From contig CAKTSA010000007.1 in the NCBI GenBank assembly GCA_934597585.1, positions 1 through 64,000 on the forward strand: a stretch of DNA of 64,000 bases. The letters run 5' to 3'. Position 1 is the stretch's first letter. Each line of letters opens with the position of its first letter. The position numbers and the translations under genes were made by a program. Positions 1-8,700 of the stretch are shown piece by piece. The notes below the pieces were generated by a model. That model ran no database searches and had not been told where the DNA came from. It saw only the letters and a program-made list of their open reading frames with translations. This stretch comes from an uncultured Oscillospiraceae bacterium. GTDB taxonomy: Bacteria > Bacillota > Clostridia > Oscillospirales > Oscillospiraceae.

Positions 1-1101
1 GTGCGTCCGGAGGTGAAGGCCGCCATCGAGGAGTGCCGTCAGGCGGGCATCCGGCCCATTATGATCACCGGCGACCACATCGACACCGCCGTGGCCATTG
101 CCAAAGAACTGGGCATTCTGGAGGAGGGCATGAAGGCCGTCACCGGCGCGCAGCTGAGCGCCATGAGCGACGAGGAATTTGAGAAGGAATATCCCCACAT
201 CGCCGTATACGCCCGGGTACAGCCGGAGCACAAGACCCGTATCGTCAACGCCTGGCGCAAGGCGGGCTATGTCACCGCCATGACCGGAGACGGCGTCAAC
301 GACGCGCCCTCCATCAAGTCCGCCGATATCGGCGTGGGTATGGGCATCACCGGCACCGACGTCACCAAGAATGTGGCGGACATGGTACTGGCGGACGACA
401 ACTTCGCCACCATCGTGGGTGCGGTGGAGGAGGGCCGCCGGATCTACGACAACATCCGCAAGGCCATCCAGTTCCTGCTGTCCTCCAACATGAGTGAGGT
501 CATCTCCATCTTTGTGGCGACCTTGCTGGGCTTTACCATTCTGGAGCCGGTGCATCTGCTGTGGATCAACCTGGTGACGGACTGCTTCCCGGCGCTGGCG
601 CTGGGTATGGAGGAGGCGGAGCCCGCCATCATGCGCCGCCGTCCCCGTGACGCCAAGGCGGGCATCTTCGCCGGCGGCATGGGTGTGGACGTGGCCTATC
701 AGGGGCTGGTGATCTCGGCGCTGACCATCGTGGCCTTCTTCATCGGCCACTTCATGGAGTCCGGCGTGTGGGAGATCCCGGCGGGCGGCCTCAGCCCCGA
801 CGGCACCACCATGGCCTTTGTCACCATGTCCATGGCGGAGATCTTCCACAGTCTCAATATGCGCTCCCAGCGGGGCAGCATTCTGAAGCTGCGCAGCCGC
901 AACAAGATGATGACCTTCGCCGCCATCGGCAGCCTGTTGGCCACCACGCTGGTGTGTGAGGTACCCTTCATCGCCACGGCTTTCGACTTCACCAGTGTGG
1001 AGTGGAACGAGTATCTGGTGGCGCTGGCGCTGGCCTTCTGCGTGGTGCCCATTGTGGAGATCGTGAAGTTTTTCCAGCGCAGGGCGGAGGCGCGGCAGTA
1101 A
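1..1101 (+). CDS. Calcium-type P-type ATPase, C-terminal part (5' end outside window)
   Basis: This is the C-terminal third of a cation-pumping P-type ATPase; the gene enters from the left edge, so the GTG at base 1 is not its true start. The hinge motif TGDGVNDAP lies at residues 95-103, preceded by MITGDH of the P domain. Next comes a membrane domain with the NMSE, NLVTDCFPALALGMEE and RRRPRDAK signatures typical of PMCA/SERCA-like Ca2+ ATPases. About five hydrophobic segments follow, and the protein ends in a basic tail. The family couples ATP hydrolysis through a phospho-aspartate to Ca2+ export; the phosphorylated DKTGT motif would be upstream of the window. A strong terminator follows 30 bp after the stop. 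Ca2+ specificity is inferred from motifs. Confidence 0.93.
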   Translation: MRPEVKAAIEECRQAGIRPIMITGDHIDTAVAIAKELGILEEGMKAVTGAQLSAMSDEEFEKEYPHIAVYARVQPEHKTRIVNAWRKAGYVTAMTGDGVNDAPSIKSADIGVGMGITGTDVTKNVADMVLADDNFATIVGAVEEGRRIYDNIRKAIQFLLSSNMSEVISIFVATLLGFTILEPVHLLWINLVTDCFPALALGMEEAEPAIMRRRPRDAKAGIFAGGMGVDVAYQGLVISALTIVAFFIGHFMESGVWEIPAGGLSPDGTTMAFVTMSMAEIFHSLNMRSQRGSILKLRSRNKMMTFAAIGSLLATTLVCEVPFIATAFDFTSVEWNEYLVALALAFCVVPIVEIVKFFQRRAEARQ

Positions 1102-1130
1102 CAGCCCGTCCATTGACAAGCAGCAAGAGA

Positions 1131-1168
1131 GATCACCGCGGAAGGATTTCCGCGGTGATCCTTTTTTG
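1131..1168 (+). terminator. Rho-independent terminator of the P-type ATPase gene
   Basis: A perfect 13-bp stem (GATCACCGCGGAA at 1131-1143 and its complement at 1148-1160) with a 4-nt loop is followed by six Ts. Confidence 0.9.
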
Positions 1169-1190
1169 CGGGGGCGGCCCCATGGGGGAT

Positions 1191-1219
1191 TTGCAATTTT
1201 TCCCGTTTTGGTGTAAACT
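1191..1219 (+). promoter_or_regulatory. Putative sigma-A promoter of the yhaM-like gene
   Basis: TTGCAA (1191-1196), 17-nt spacer, TAAACT (1214-1219), about 35 bp upstream of the start codon. Confidence 0.55.
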
Positions 1220-1255
1220 GGTAATAAAACTATCACTGGAAAGGACAGCAGATAT

Positions 1256-2212
1256 ATGGAATACAACAAGAGGATCGCCGACATGCGCAGCGGCGACGCG
1301 GTAGAGGGCTTTTACATCCTGAAGGGGGCCTTCCCCAAGACCACGGCGGCGGGCAAGCCCTTTCTGAGCGCGTCGCTTGCCGACACCTCCGGCGTTATTG
1401 AGGCCAAGGTGTGGGACTACTCCGGTCCCATCGGCAGCAGCGACGAGGGGAAGGTCATCAAGCTGCGGGGCACGGTATCGGAGTACCGGGGCAGCCCGCA
1501 GATCGTCATTGACCGCATCCGCCTGCGCACGGAGAGCGACCCGGTGGATCTGAGCGCTCTGGTTCCCGTGGCGCCCATTGACGCCGACGCGTATCTGCAG
1601 AAGGTAAAGGACACGGTGGACAGCATGGAGGACGAGGACTATCAGGCCCTGTGCCGGACGATGCTGGCGCGGCATCTGGCAGACTTTCAGCAGATCCCGG
1701 CCGCCAAGAGCGTCCACCACGGCTTTTTGCGGGGGCTTTTGATGCACACGGTGGACATGCTGACCATGGCGGAGTTTCTGGCAAAGCAGTACAGCACCGT
1801 CATTGACCGGGACCTGCTGCTGGCGGGCACGCTGCTGCACGATTTTGCCAAGGCCAAGGAGTTCGCCTTCTCTGAGCTGGGACTGGTGACCGGCTATTCC
1901 ACCAAGGGACAGCTGCTGGGCCACCTGGTGATGGGCGCCCAGGAGGCGGCGGACGCGGCGAAGGAGCTGGGCATTCCCGACGACAAGTCCATGCTGCTGC
2001 AGCACATGATCCTGTCCCACCACGGAGAGCCGGAGTTCGGCGCCGCCGTGCGGCCGCTGTTTGCCGAGGCGGAGCTGCTGTCCCAGATCGACACCATCGA
2101 CAGCCGGATGGAGATCTATCGGGAGGTATTGAACGACCTGTCCGTGGGTGAGTTCAGCGAGCGCATTTTCGCCCTGGAGCGGCGGGTCTATAAGCCACAC
2201 GAACTGCATTGA
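1256..2212 (+). CDS. yhaM: YhaM-like 3'-5' exoribonuclease (OB-fold plus HD domain)
   Basis: The 318-residue protein has the YhaM layout. An N-terminal OB-fold (about residues 10-95, including FLSASLADTSGVIEAKVWD) is followed by a metal-dependent HD domain, with H164 in LLMHTVD and the H195-D196 doublet in GTLLHDFAKAKEF. A further histidine pair, LSHHGEPEFG, fits the rest of the metal site. Family members are Mn2+-dependent 3'-5' exonucleases that degrade RNA and also act on single-stranded DNA. The ATG at 1256 has GGAAAGGA about 9 nt upstream. The length matches the family (about 310-320). It has its own terminator-bounded unit start and is followed 17 nt later by the reductase gene, so the two probably share a transcript. 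No anomalies are seen. Confidence 0.87.
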   Translation: MEYNKRIADMRSGDAVEGFYILKGAFPKTTAAGKPFLSASLADTSGVIEAKVWDYSGPIGSSDEGKVIKLRGTVSEYRGSPQIVIDRIRLRTESDPVDLSALVPVAPIDADAYLQKVKDTVDSMEDEDYQALCRTMLARHLADFQQIPAAKSVHHGFLRGLLMHTVDMLTMAEFLAKQYSTVIDRDLLLAGTLLHDFAKAKEFAFSELGLVTGYSTKGQLLGHLVMGAQEAADAAKELGIPDDKSMLLQHMILSHHGEPEFGAAVRPLFAEAELLSQIDTIDSRMEIYREVLNDLSVGEFSERIFALERRVYKPHELH

Positions 2213-2229
2213 GAGAGGGAGGTTTTTTG

Positions 2230-3324
2230 ATGGACTATCGCATTCTGCCCCACGGCGGGGAAAAGGTCAGCGTCATCGGTATGGGGTCCTCCGTCATCGG
2301 CGCACAGCCGGAGGAGGAGATCATCGCCACCGTCCGTGCCGCTGTTGACAGGGGCGTCAACTATTTTGACATGGCGGGCGGTCACGCCGCCATCTTTGCC
2401 GCCTATGGCAAGGCGCTGGAGGGCATCCGGGAGAAAGTCTATCTCCAGGTCCACTTCGGCGCGGACTACACCTCCGGCGAATACGGCTGGACCACGGAGC
2501 TGGACGAGATCAAAAAGTCCGTGGCCTGGCAGCTGGAGAAGCTGCGGACAGACTATATCGACGTGGGCTTCATCCACTGCCTGGACGAGGCGGGCGACCT
2601 GGAGGCCTATCAGGCAAACGGCGTGCTGGACTATGTCCTCGACCTGAAAAAGCAGGGCGTCATCCGCCATATCGGCCTGTCCTCCCACACGCCGGCACTG
2701 GTGAACAAGGTGCTGGACATGGGCATCGTGGATGTGGTGATGTTCAGCATCAACCCAGCCTACGACTACGGGCAGGGGGACTTTGGCATCGGGGAAAACA
2801 CCGAGCGGTACGACCTGTATCGCCGCTGCCAGCGGGAGGGCGTGGCCATCACGGTGATGAAGCCCTTCTGCGGCGGACAGCTGCTGGACGCGGCCCAGTC
2901 CCCCTTCGGCGTGGCGCTGACCCGGGAGCAGTGCATCCAGTACGCCCTGGACAAGCCCGGCGTTATGGCCGTTCTGCCGGGCTTCGGCAATCAGCAGGAG
3001 ATGCAGGAGGTACTGGGCTTCTTTGACGCGCCGGAGGCGGCGCGGGACTACTCCTGTCTGGGCGATCTGGCCCCTGCCGGTGCGGTGGGCCGGTGCGTGT
3101 ACTGCAAGCACTGCCATCCCTGCCCCGCTGGGCTGGACATCGCCCTGATCAACAAGTACTATGATCTGGCCCTGCAGGGGGACAACCTGGCCAGGGAGCA
3201 CTATCTGACACTGGAGAAGCGGGCCGGGGACTGCATCAGCTGCGGCCACTGCGACAGCCGATGCCCCTTCCACGTAGCCCAAAGCCAGCGGATGGCGGCC
3301 ATCCAGACGTATTTCGGCGCATAA
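2230..3324 (+). CDS. Aldo/keto reductase with C-terminal double 4Fe-4S-type domain
   Basis: This 364-residue protein starts at ATG 2230, behind GAGAGAGGGAGG; an upstream TTG overlapping the previous gene has no ribosome-binding site. The N-terminal 270 residues are an aldo/keto reductase TIM barrel, with GVNYFDMAGG, the Y of FAAYGKAL, the IGLSSHT strand and the VGFIHCLDE strand. The C terminus carries two cysteine clusters, RCVYCKHCHPCPAG and DCISCGHCDSRCPFHV, as in the ferredoxin-like tail of clostridial Fe-S aldo/keto reductases. It is probably a cytosolic NAD(P)H or ferredoxin-linked carbonyl reductase; the substrate cannot be told. It is the last gene before a strong terminator. Confidence 0.9.
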   Translation: MDYRILPHGGEKVSVIGMGSSVIGAQPEEEIIATVRAAVDRGVNYFDMAGGHAAIFAAYGKALEGIREKVYLQVHFGADYTSGEYGWTTELDEIKKSVAWQLEKLRTDYIDVGFIHCLDEAGDLEAYQANGVLDYVLDLKKQGVIRHIGLSSHTPALVNKVLDMGIVDVVMFSINPAYDYGQGDFGIGENTERYDLYRRCQREGVAITVMKPFCGGQLLDAAQSPFGVALTREQCIQYALDKPGVMAVLPGFGNQQEMQEVLGFFDAPEAARDYSCLGDLAPAGAVGRCVYCKHCHPCPAGLDIALINKYYDLALQGDNLAREHYLTLEKRAGDCISCGHCDSRCPFHVAQSQRMAAIQTYFGA

Positions 3325-3337
3325 AGAGCAGCAAAAA

Positions 3338-3373
3338 AGAGCTGCCCGACCGCAAGGCCGGGCAGCTCTTTTT
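3338..3373 (+). terminator. Rho-independent terminator after aldo/keto reductase
   Basis: GAGCTGCCCG at 3339-3348 pairs with CGGGCAGCTC at 3359-3368, flanked by an A-tract and a T-tract. Its T-run abuts the next promoter. Confidence 0.88.
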
Positions 3374-3375
3374 GC

Positions 3376-3437
3376 TTGACAGGGTGAAAGGGCGGGACTA
3401 TAATAGGGCCATCCAAAGAGGTTAGCGGTAACTAACC
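3376..3437 (+). promoter_or_regulatory. Consensus sigma-A promoter with downstream palindromic operator
   Basis: TTGACA (3376-3381), 17-nt spacer, TATAAT (3399-3404): a perfect consensus promoter. The transcription start would fall near 3411. Nine bases on lies the palindrome GGTTAG-N6-CTAACC (3420-3437), just before the GGAGG of the methyltransferase. The half-site resembles DtxR-family metal-regulator boxes (TTAGGTTAG type), but that link is only by resemblance. A repressor bound here would block initiation or early elongation. Confidence 0.7.
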
Positions 3438-3459
3438 AAAGTGAAAAGGAGGACAGCGT

Positions 3460-4065
3460 ATGTCATTCTTTGAAAATACCCGCAAGCCCACCGGGTTTGG
3501 CGGCAGAGTGATGGTGGGGATGATGAACCTGTGCCACCGGCCGCTGTCAAGCTGGGGGCTGCGGTTTGTGGACATCGCCGACGACGCAGCGGTGCTGGAC
3601 TGCGGCTGCGGCGGCGGCGCCAACATAGCGCGGCTGCTGAAAAGGTGTCCCAACGGCGTGGTGAAGGGCATCGACTACTCCCCTGTCAGCGTGGAAAAGG
3701 CCCAAAAGGTCAACCAGCAGGCCATCCGGCAGGGGCGCTGCACGGTGGTGCAGGGCAGCGTGGCGGATATGCTCTTCGCCGCCGACTGGTTCGATGTGGT
3801 CACAGCCTTTGAGACGGTCTACTTCTGGCCGGATCTGCCACAGAGCTTCCGGGAGGTCCGGCGCGTGCTGAAGCCCGGCGGCGTCTTCTGCATCTGCAGC
3901 GAGTGCGCCGACCCGGTGAAGGACAGCAGGTGGCCGGAGATCATCGACGGCATGACGGTCTACACCGGAGCGCAGCTGCGCGGCGCACTGGAGCAGGCGG
4001 GTTTTCATGCTATTCAGATCCACCAGAACAGAATGGGCTGGCTGTGCGTCACGGCGCGGAAGTGA
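3460..4065 (+). CDS. Class I SAM-dependent methyltransferase
   Basis: The 201-residue protein has the Rossmann methyltransferase core. Motif I is VLDCGCGGGAN (about residues 44-54), followed by the acidic end of strand 2 in VKGIDYSP, motif II around DWFDVVTAFETVYFWPDL, and RVLKPGGVFCICSE as motif III. This places it among small-molecule methyltransferases of the UbiE/Methyltransf_11 type; the acceptor is unknown. The ATG at 3460 follows AAAAGGAGGACAGCGT. It is first in a two-gene unit with the hydrolase that begins 14 nt after its stop, and the unit is driven by a consensus promoter with a palindromic operator, so expression is probably tightly switched. Confidence 0.88.
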   Translation: MSFFENTRKPTGFGGRVMVGMMNLCHRPLSSWGLRFVDIADDAAVLDCGCGGGANIARLLKRCPNGVVKGIDYSPVSVEKAQKVNQQAIRQGRCTVVQGSVADMLFAADWFDVVTAFETVYFWPDLPQSFREVRRVLKPGGVFCICSECADPVKDSRWPEIIDGMTVYTGAQLRGALEQAGFHAIQIHQNRMGWLCVTARK

Positions 4066-4079
4066 AGGAGGGAAATGCA

Positions 4080-4982
4080 ATGAGTATGGGTGCTGCGCTG
4101 CTGCGCACGGCCTATCGGCTCTCCGGGGCGAAGAAGGCCTTCGCCCTGCCGGAGGAGGAGCTGCTGAAGGCCATCGAAAAGGCCAACCGGGGCCGGGGAT
4201 TTTTCATGCCCACCGACCACAAGGCGTATTATGAGAGGAAGACGATCCAGGGCTTCCCCTGCCTGGTGGTACAGGCGGAGAGAAAGCCGGCCAGGCGGGC
4301 CATTCTGTTTTTCTTCGGCGGCATGGTCATCGGGCCGGACAAGGGCGACGCCGCCGTGCTGCGGAAGCCGTGCTATGGGACAGGATGCGACGTCTGGTTC
4401 CCTGTCTATCCCCTCTGCACGGAGCACTGCATCACCGTCAGCTACGACATGGCCTACGAGTGCTATCGCCAGATGGTGGGACTTTACGGCGGCGGGAATG
4501 TCAGCACCTGCGGGTTTTCCTCCGGCGGGGCGCTGGCGCTGGGGATGGCCGCCCACAACAGCGCCCTGGGCGCTCCCCTGCCCCAGCCGCGGCACATTGT
4601 GGCTGTTTCACCCGGCGAAGTGCCGTGGAACGACGAAGAACGCGCCCGCATGCAGGCGCTGAATGGCCGCGACGTGGCCATCGACTACGCCTTTACGGCC
4701 AAGGGGGCGAAACTCACGCGGCACGGGCGGGACGATGTGCCGGAATACATGCTCTCGCCCTCGCTGGGGGATTATTCCGGCGTGGGGGATATCCACTTCT
4801 GCTACAGCGCCGACGAGGTGCTGTATGGCGCGTGGCCGGAGTTTGAGGGAGCCTGCCTGCAAGCGGAGGTCCCTTATACCCTTACCGTCCGCCCCGGTAT
4901 GGTGCATTGCTACTGCATGCTGCCCTACTACCGGGAGGCAAAGGAGGATTTTGACAGGATCACGGCAATCCTGAGGGAATGA
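4080..4982 (+). CDS. Alpha/beta hydrolase, HSL-like
   Basis: The 300-residue protein starts at ATG 4080, 6 nt after GAAGGAGGG. The nucleophile elbow GFSSGG is present, with Asp in CYSADEVLYG and His in PGMVHCYCML completing a plausible catalytic triad, in the order seen in hormone-sensitive-lipase-type esterases. The usual HGGG oxyanion motif is replaced by FFFGGM, so the first histidine is missing. It has no signal peptide and is probably a cytosolic esterase or deacetylase. It is cotranscribed with the methyltransferase upstream, and a terminator follows. Because the pair is isolated, the two may act on the same small molecule (inference). Confidence 0.82.
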   Translation: MSMGAALLRTAYRLSGAKKAFALPEEELLKAIEKANRGRGFFMPTDHKAYYERKTIQGFPCLVVQAERKPARRAILFFFGGMVIGPDKGDAAVLRKPCYGTGCDVWFPVYPLCTEHCITVSYDMAYECYRQMVGLYGGGNVSTCGFSSGGALALGMAAHNSALGAPLPQPRHIVAVSPGEVPWNDEERARMQALNGRDVAIDYAFTAKGAKLTRHGRDDVPEYMLSPSLGDYSGVGDIHFCYSADEVLYGAWPEFEGACLQAEVPYTLTVRPGMVHCYCMLPYYREAKEDFDRITAILRE

Positions 4983-4989
4983 TGTGAAG

Positions 4990-5025
4990 CAAGGGAATGG
5001 GCGGAGGCCCATCCCCTTGTTTTGT
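4990..5025 (+). terminator. Terminator between convergent genes
   Basis: CAAGGGAATGGGC pairs with GCCCATCCCCTTG with one mismatch, followed by TTTTGT. It serves the hydrolase gene; the gene beyond is convergent. Confidence 0.75.
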
Positions 5026-5034
5026 CTTCATATT

Positions 5035-5580
5035 TTATGCGCCGAGACGCTTTTGCCGTTCTGCCAGGCGGAGGATGCGGGGGCGGTTGTAGCGCTGCAC
5101 CACCACGAACACGCCGTCCAGACAGGCGGCCAGGAGTGAGGTGATCACAAATACCGGCAGCGCGCCGCACCACACCGCGGCCAGGATGGGCAGAAAGCTG
5201 AAGAGAATGATGGTCTCGTGGACCAGCTCCGCCTGGCACATGGCCTGGGCGATCTCGTCCCAGGTGTGGAGGCGGGGATCAAACAGATCCGGGACAAAGG
5301 TGGGGATATGGGCCTTCCAGCGCTTCACATGAAGCCTTTCGTAGAGGGCCAGCTCTCCCCTGCCGGGCTGGAACCATCTGCGGGTGTAGTCCGCCCGATT
5401 CTGCATCACCGCGCTGTAGATCCCGCCGATCAGCAGGCGGATGCAGAAGTGATAGGCCACTGTGGCAAAGGTGATGGCCAGCGTCAGCTGCGCGCTGCCG
5501 CCGCTGCGGAGATACCACCACGCGAACAGCGCCGTCAATAGGCACAGAAGGACCGCAGTCAGCTTCATTGTTCTGGCCAT
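5035..5580 (-). CDS. CrtO-like polytopic membrane protein
   Basis: The 181-residue protein has about four hydrophobic segments, two at the N terminus (residues 5-45) and two near residues 120-165. Between them is a conserved-looking YERLHVKRWKAHIPTF block and an AELVHETIILF segment. These resemble the WK..LP and E..H motifs of CrtO-type glycosyl-diaponeurosporenoate acyltransferases (putative acyltransferases of the staphyloxanthin pathway). No carotenoid genes are nearby, so the biochemical role is open. The start is taken as ATG 5580, with GGGAGGGG 5 nt upstream; a GTG two codons earlier would overlap that site. Confidence 0.6.
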   Translation of the reverse strand: MARTMKLTAVLLCLLTALFAWWYLRSGGSAQLTLAITFATVAYHFCIRLLIGGIYSAVMQNRADYTRRWFQPGRGELALYERLHVKRWKAHIPTFVPDLFDPRLHTWDEIAQAMCQAELVHETIILFSFLPILAAVWCGALPVFVITSLLAACLDGVFVVVQRYNRPRILRLAERQKRLGA

Positions 5581-5648
5581 GGACACCCCTCCCTGCTGTG
5601 TATCAGATGGAGCTTATTATACACCGGCCGGCGCTGTTTGACAAGCAG

Positions 5649-5690
5649 AACACCCGCCACCCCGATGAAGGGGATGGCGGGTGTTTTTGT
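5649..5690. terminator. Long hairpin downstream of the giant surface-protein gene
   Basis: AACACCCGCCA plus CCCC at 5649-5663 pairs with GGGG plus TGGCGGGTGTT at 5670-5685, with one bulged A. T-richness is stronger in the plus direction, but the hairpin follows the stop of the leftward giant gene by 30 bp. Confidence 0.55.
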
Positions 5691-5715
5691 GCTGCTGTGT
5701 GCCGTTGGCAGGAGA

Positions 5716-8700
5716 TCAGTCCTCCTCGCGCTTTCTGCGCAGGGCCTTCAGGCCGCTCAGGGAGGTGAGGGCCAGGGCGGCGTACAGGGCGACGCCGCTG
5801 TCGAAGGTATCGGCGGAGGTCACGTCGTCCTTTGCGGTGCTGCTGCCGCTGCCGCTGCTGCCGCTGGAGGAGACGGGCGTGTAGCCGATGGCGTAGGTGG
5901 AGAACCGGCTGGCAAAGATGTGGATGCACTGCTTCTCCGTATCCACGAAGAAGGTGGCGTCTGTTCTGCTGCCGGGCAGCTCCTTCAGCTGGCTGAACAC
6001 CTCTGCCGCGTCGTCATGGTGCCGCACCACGGTGATGCCCTGGCGGCTGGTGTCGTAGGAGATGATGATCTCCAGCACCGTGCCGGTCTCGGTCAGCGGG
6101 GACTGGCTGCCGTTCTTCGTCAGCAGCAGGTTCAGGTCCATGAAGTCCAGGCTCTTGCCTGCGGCCTTCTCGCGGATGGCCTTCTGGGCCTCGTCCGCGG
6201 CGTCGGCGGGCTTCTCCTGAATGGTCATGCCGACGGAGACGGAGGCGCCGTCCGGGTTCTTATTGCCGTCGGCGGTGAACTGCCGGTTGGCCTCCTCGTC
6301 CAGACCGCCCACCACGGTGTCGCGGGTCAGGCCGGTGCCGACTGCCAGTTCACTGTTCACATCCTCGCGGGGGATGGAGATCGCCAGGCCCGTGATGTCC
6401 TGGGTCAGCTCCACCTTGGTGGTCACGGTCTTGCCCTGATACTCCACCACCACGTTGTACACGCCGGCCACGACGCCTGCAAGGCTGAAATTGCCCTGCT
6501 CGTCGGTGAGCCGCTGGCCGTTCAGGATCGTCATACCCTTGCGGATGGTCACCACAGCGCCCTGGATGGACTGCTTGTGCGTGGGATCAGTGACGCTGTA
6601 TTCGGTGACGGTGCCGCTGACGGTGTATACGGGGACCGCTGCGGGCGGCGGGGTCACGGTGATGTTCACCGTGCCGGTGGCGGGAGCGTATTTGCTGCCG
6701 TCCTCGGGAGTGAAGACCCAGGTGGCGATGTAGGTGCCGCTGGCGGGCCGCAGGTCGGGCTCTGTCCAGGCGAAGGTGCCCCGCACCACGGTGCTGCCGT
6801 CCCGCATGGTGCCGGACAGCCGGATGGCACTGAGGGTCTCGTTATAGGCCAGGGTGGTCTTGCTGAGGTTGGGGGTACCAGTCGGCACGGTCTTGTTCAC
6901 CGCGTCCAGCACCACCGTCAGGGTGATATCCTGATAGTTGCCGGTGGTGGCCGTGACGGTCACGGTGGCCGCCGGGCCCTCGACAGTGCTGTCCACCTGG
7001 TTGATGGCCAGCGTCAGGATGCCCTGGCTGACGGCAGCCTTGCTGCTGTCGCAGTAGCTGTGCGTATCACCGGTGATGGTCACAGCGCCGTAGCTCACTG
7101 CGCCCAGACGGCAGCCCTGGGGCAGAGCAGCAGTCAGTGCGGCGGTCAGATCCACGGTATAGGTGGCCGCGTGGTTGTTGGTGATGCTCACGTGGATGGG
7201 TTCCACCGTCAGCGTGGCCTTGCCGATGGTGAAGGTGTTCTGATCCGCGGTGCCGGTGAAGTTGCCCTTGCCGGTCAGCGTCAGGGGATAGTCGCCCGCC
7301 TGTACGGCGTTCTTGAACACGACGGTGTAGTCCGTCCCCTCTGCCAGCGTCATGCCGTCCACGACGACGGATTTGATCTCCGGCAGTTGCGCCTTGCCGT
7401 TGTAGGTCAGGACGTCCTTCAGCGTGATACGCGCCTGGGAGATGTCCTTGGCCTTGATCCGGGCCGCTATGCTGGCGGCGGGCACATCGTTGTGGTTGCT
7501 GTCGCCCTCCACCTTGTACCAGACGGTATATGCGCCGGCGTTGGTGGCGGTGGGGACATTCTCCGTGTAGGTGCCGTTCTGATCCAAGCTGTACTGCAGG
7601 ATACCGCCGGAGACTGCGCCGGCCGTTACCAGCGCCTGAGACTGGCCGTTATAGGTCAGGTCTGCGGCAGTGGGTGCGGTGGTCAGCGTCACATCTGCCC
7701 TGGCGATGGTGACCTGGATCTGAACGGGATCGGTGCTATTGTGGTTGCTGTCGCCCTCCACCTTGTACCAGACGGTGTATTCGCCGGCGTTGGTGGCGGT
7801 GGGGACATTCTCCGTGTAGGGGCCGCTCTCAGTCAGGCTGTACTGCAGGATACCGCCGGAGACAGTGCCGGCCGTTACCAGCGCCTGGGGCTGGCCGGTG
7901 TAGGTCAGCTTGTTGGCTGCGGGCACTTTGGTGATGTCCACATCCGCCTTGTTGACGGTAATGGTCGCGGTGCCGGTGGCCATGTGGTAGTCCTTCGTGT
8001 TATTGGGCTTGAAGGTCCAGGCGGCCTGGTAGGTACCAGCGTCGGGGATGGTATTGGGGGCGTCCCAGGTGAAGGTGCCGGGCACATCATTCGTGCCGTC
8101 CTTCATGCTGCCGGACAGGTTGATGCTGCCGATGGCATCGCCGTAGGTGATGGCGGTCTTATCCAGCGTCGGAGCGCCGGTGGGGTGGGTCTTGTTCTCG
8201 GTCACGACGTTGATGGTGATATCAAAACTATAATAGTTATGGCTCACTACCTTGACGTTCACCGTGCCGATCGAGCCCTCTACATCGCTGTTTACCGCCT
8301 TGATGGGCAGGGTCAAGAGGCCGTTTTCGTCGATGCTCGCCTTACCCTCATCGTAGTACTGGCCGTTCAACTGCACAAGAGATGTTCCGTTCTCGCTGAG
8401 CAGATACGAGGTATCGCCGTAGGTGCAGCCAACGGACAATTCAGGCAGCAGTTTGGACACGTCCAGCGTATAGGTGGCCGCGTGGTTGTTGGTTACTGTC
8501 AGGGTGGTGTTCACGTCCTCCGGGGCAGTCGCGCAGTCGATCCTGCAGTCATTGCTGGGGGACGTTATATTCCACTGGTATACGTTCGTGCCGTTGGAGA
8601 ACACATAGTTGGGGTTCTTCAGCGTGACGGTGGCGTGCATGTTGCCATACTGCCCCTGATCGGCGGAAGGATAGTCAGTCGAGATGTCGGACAGCTCGTA

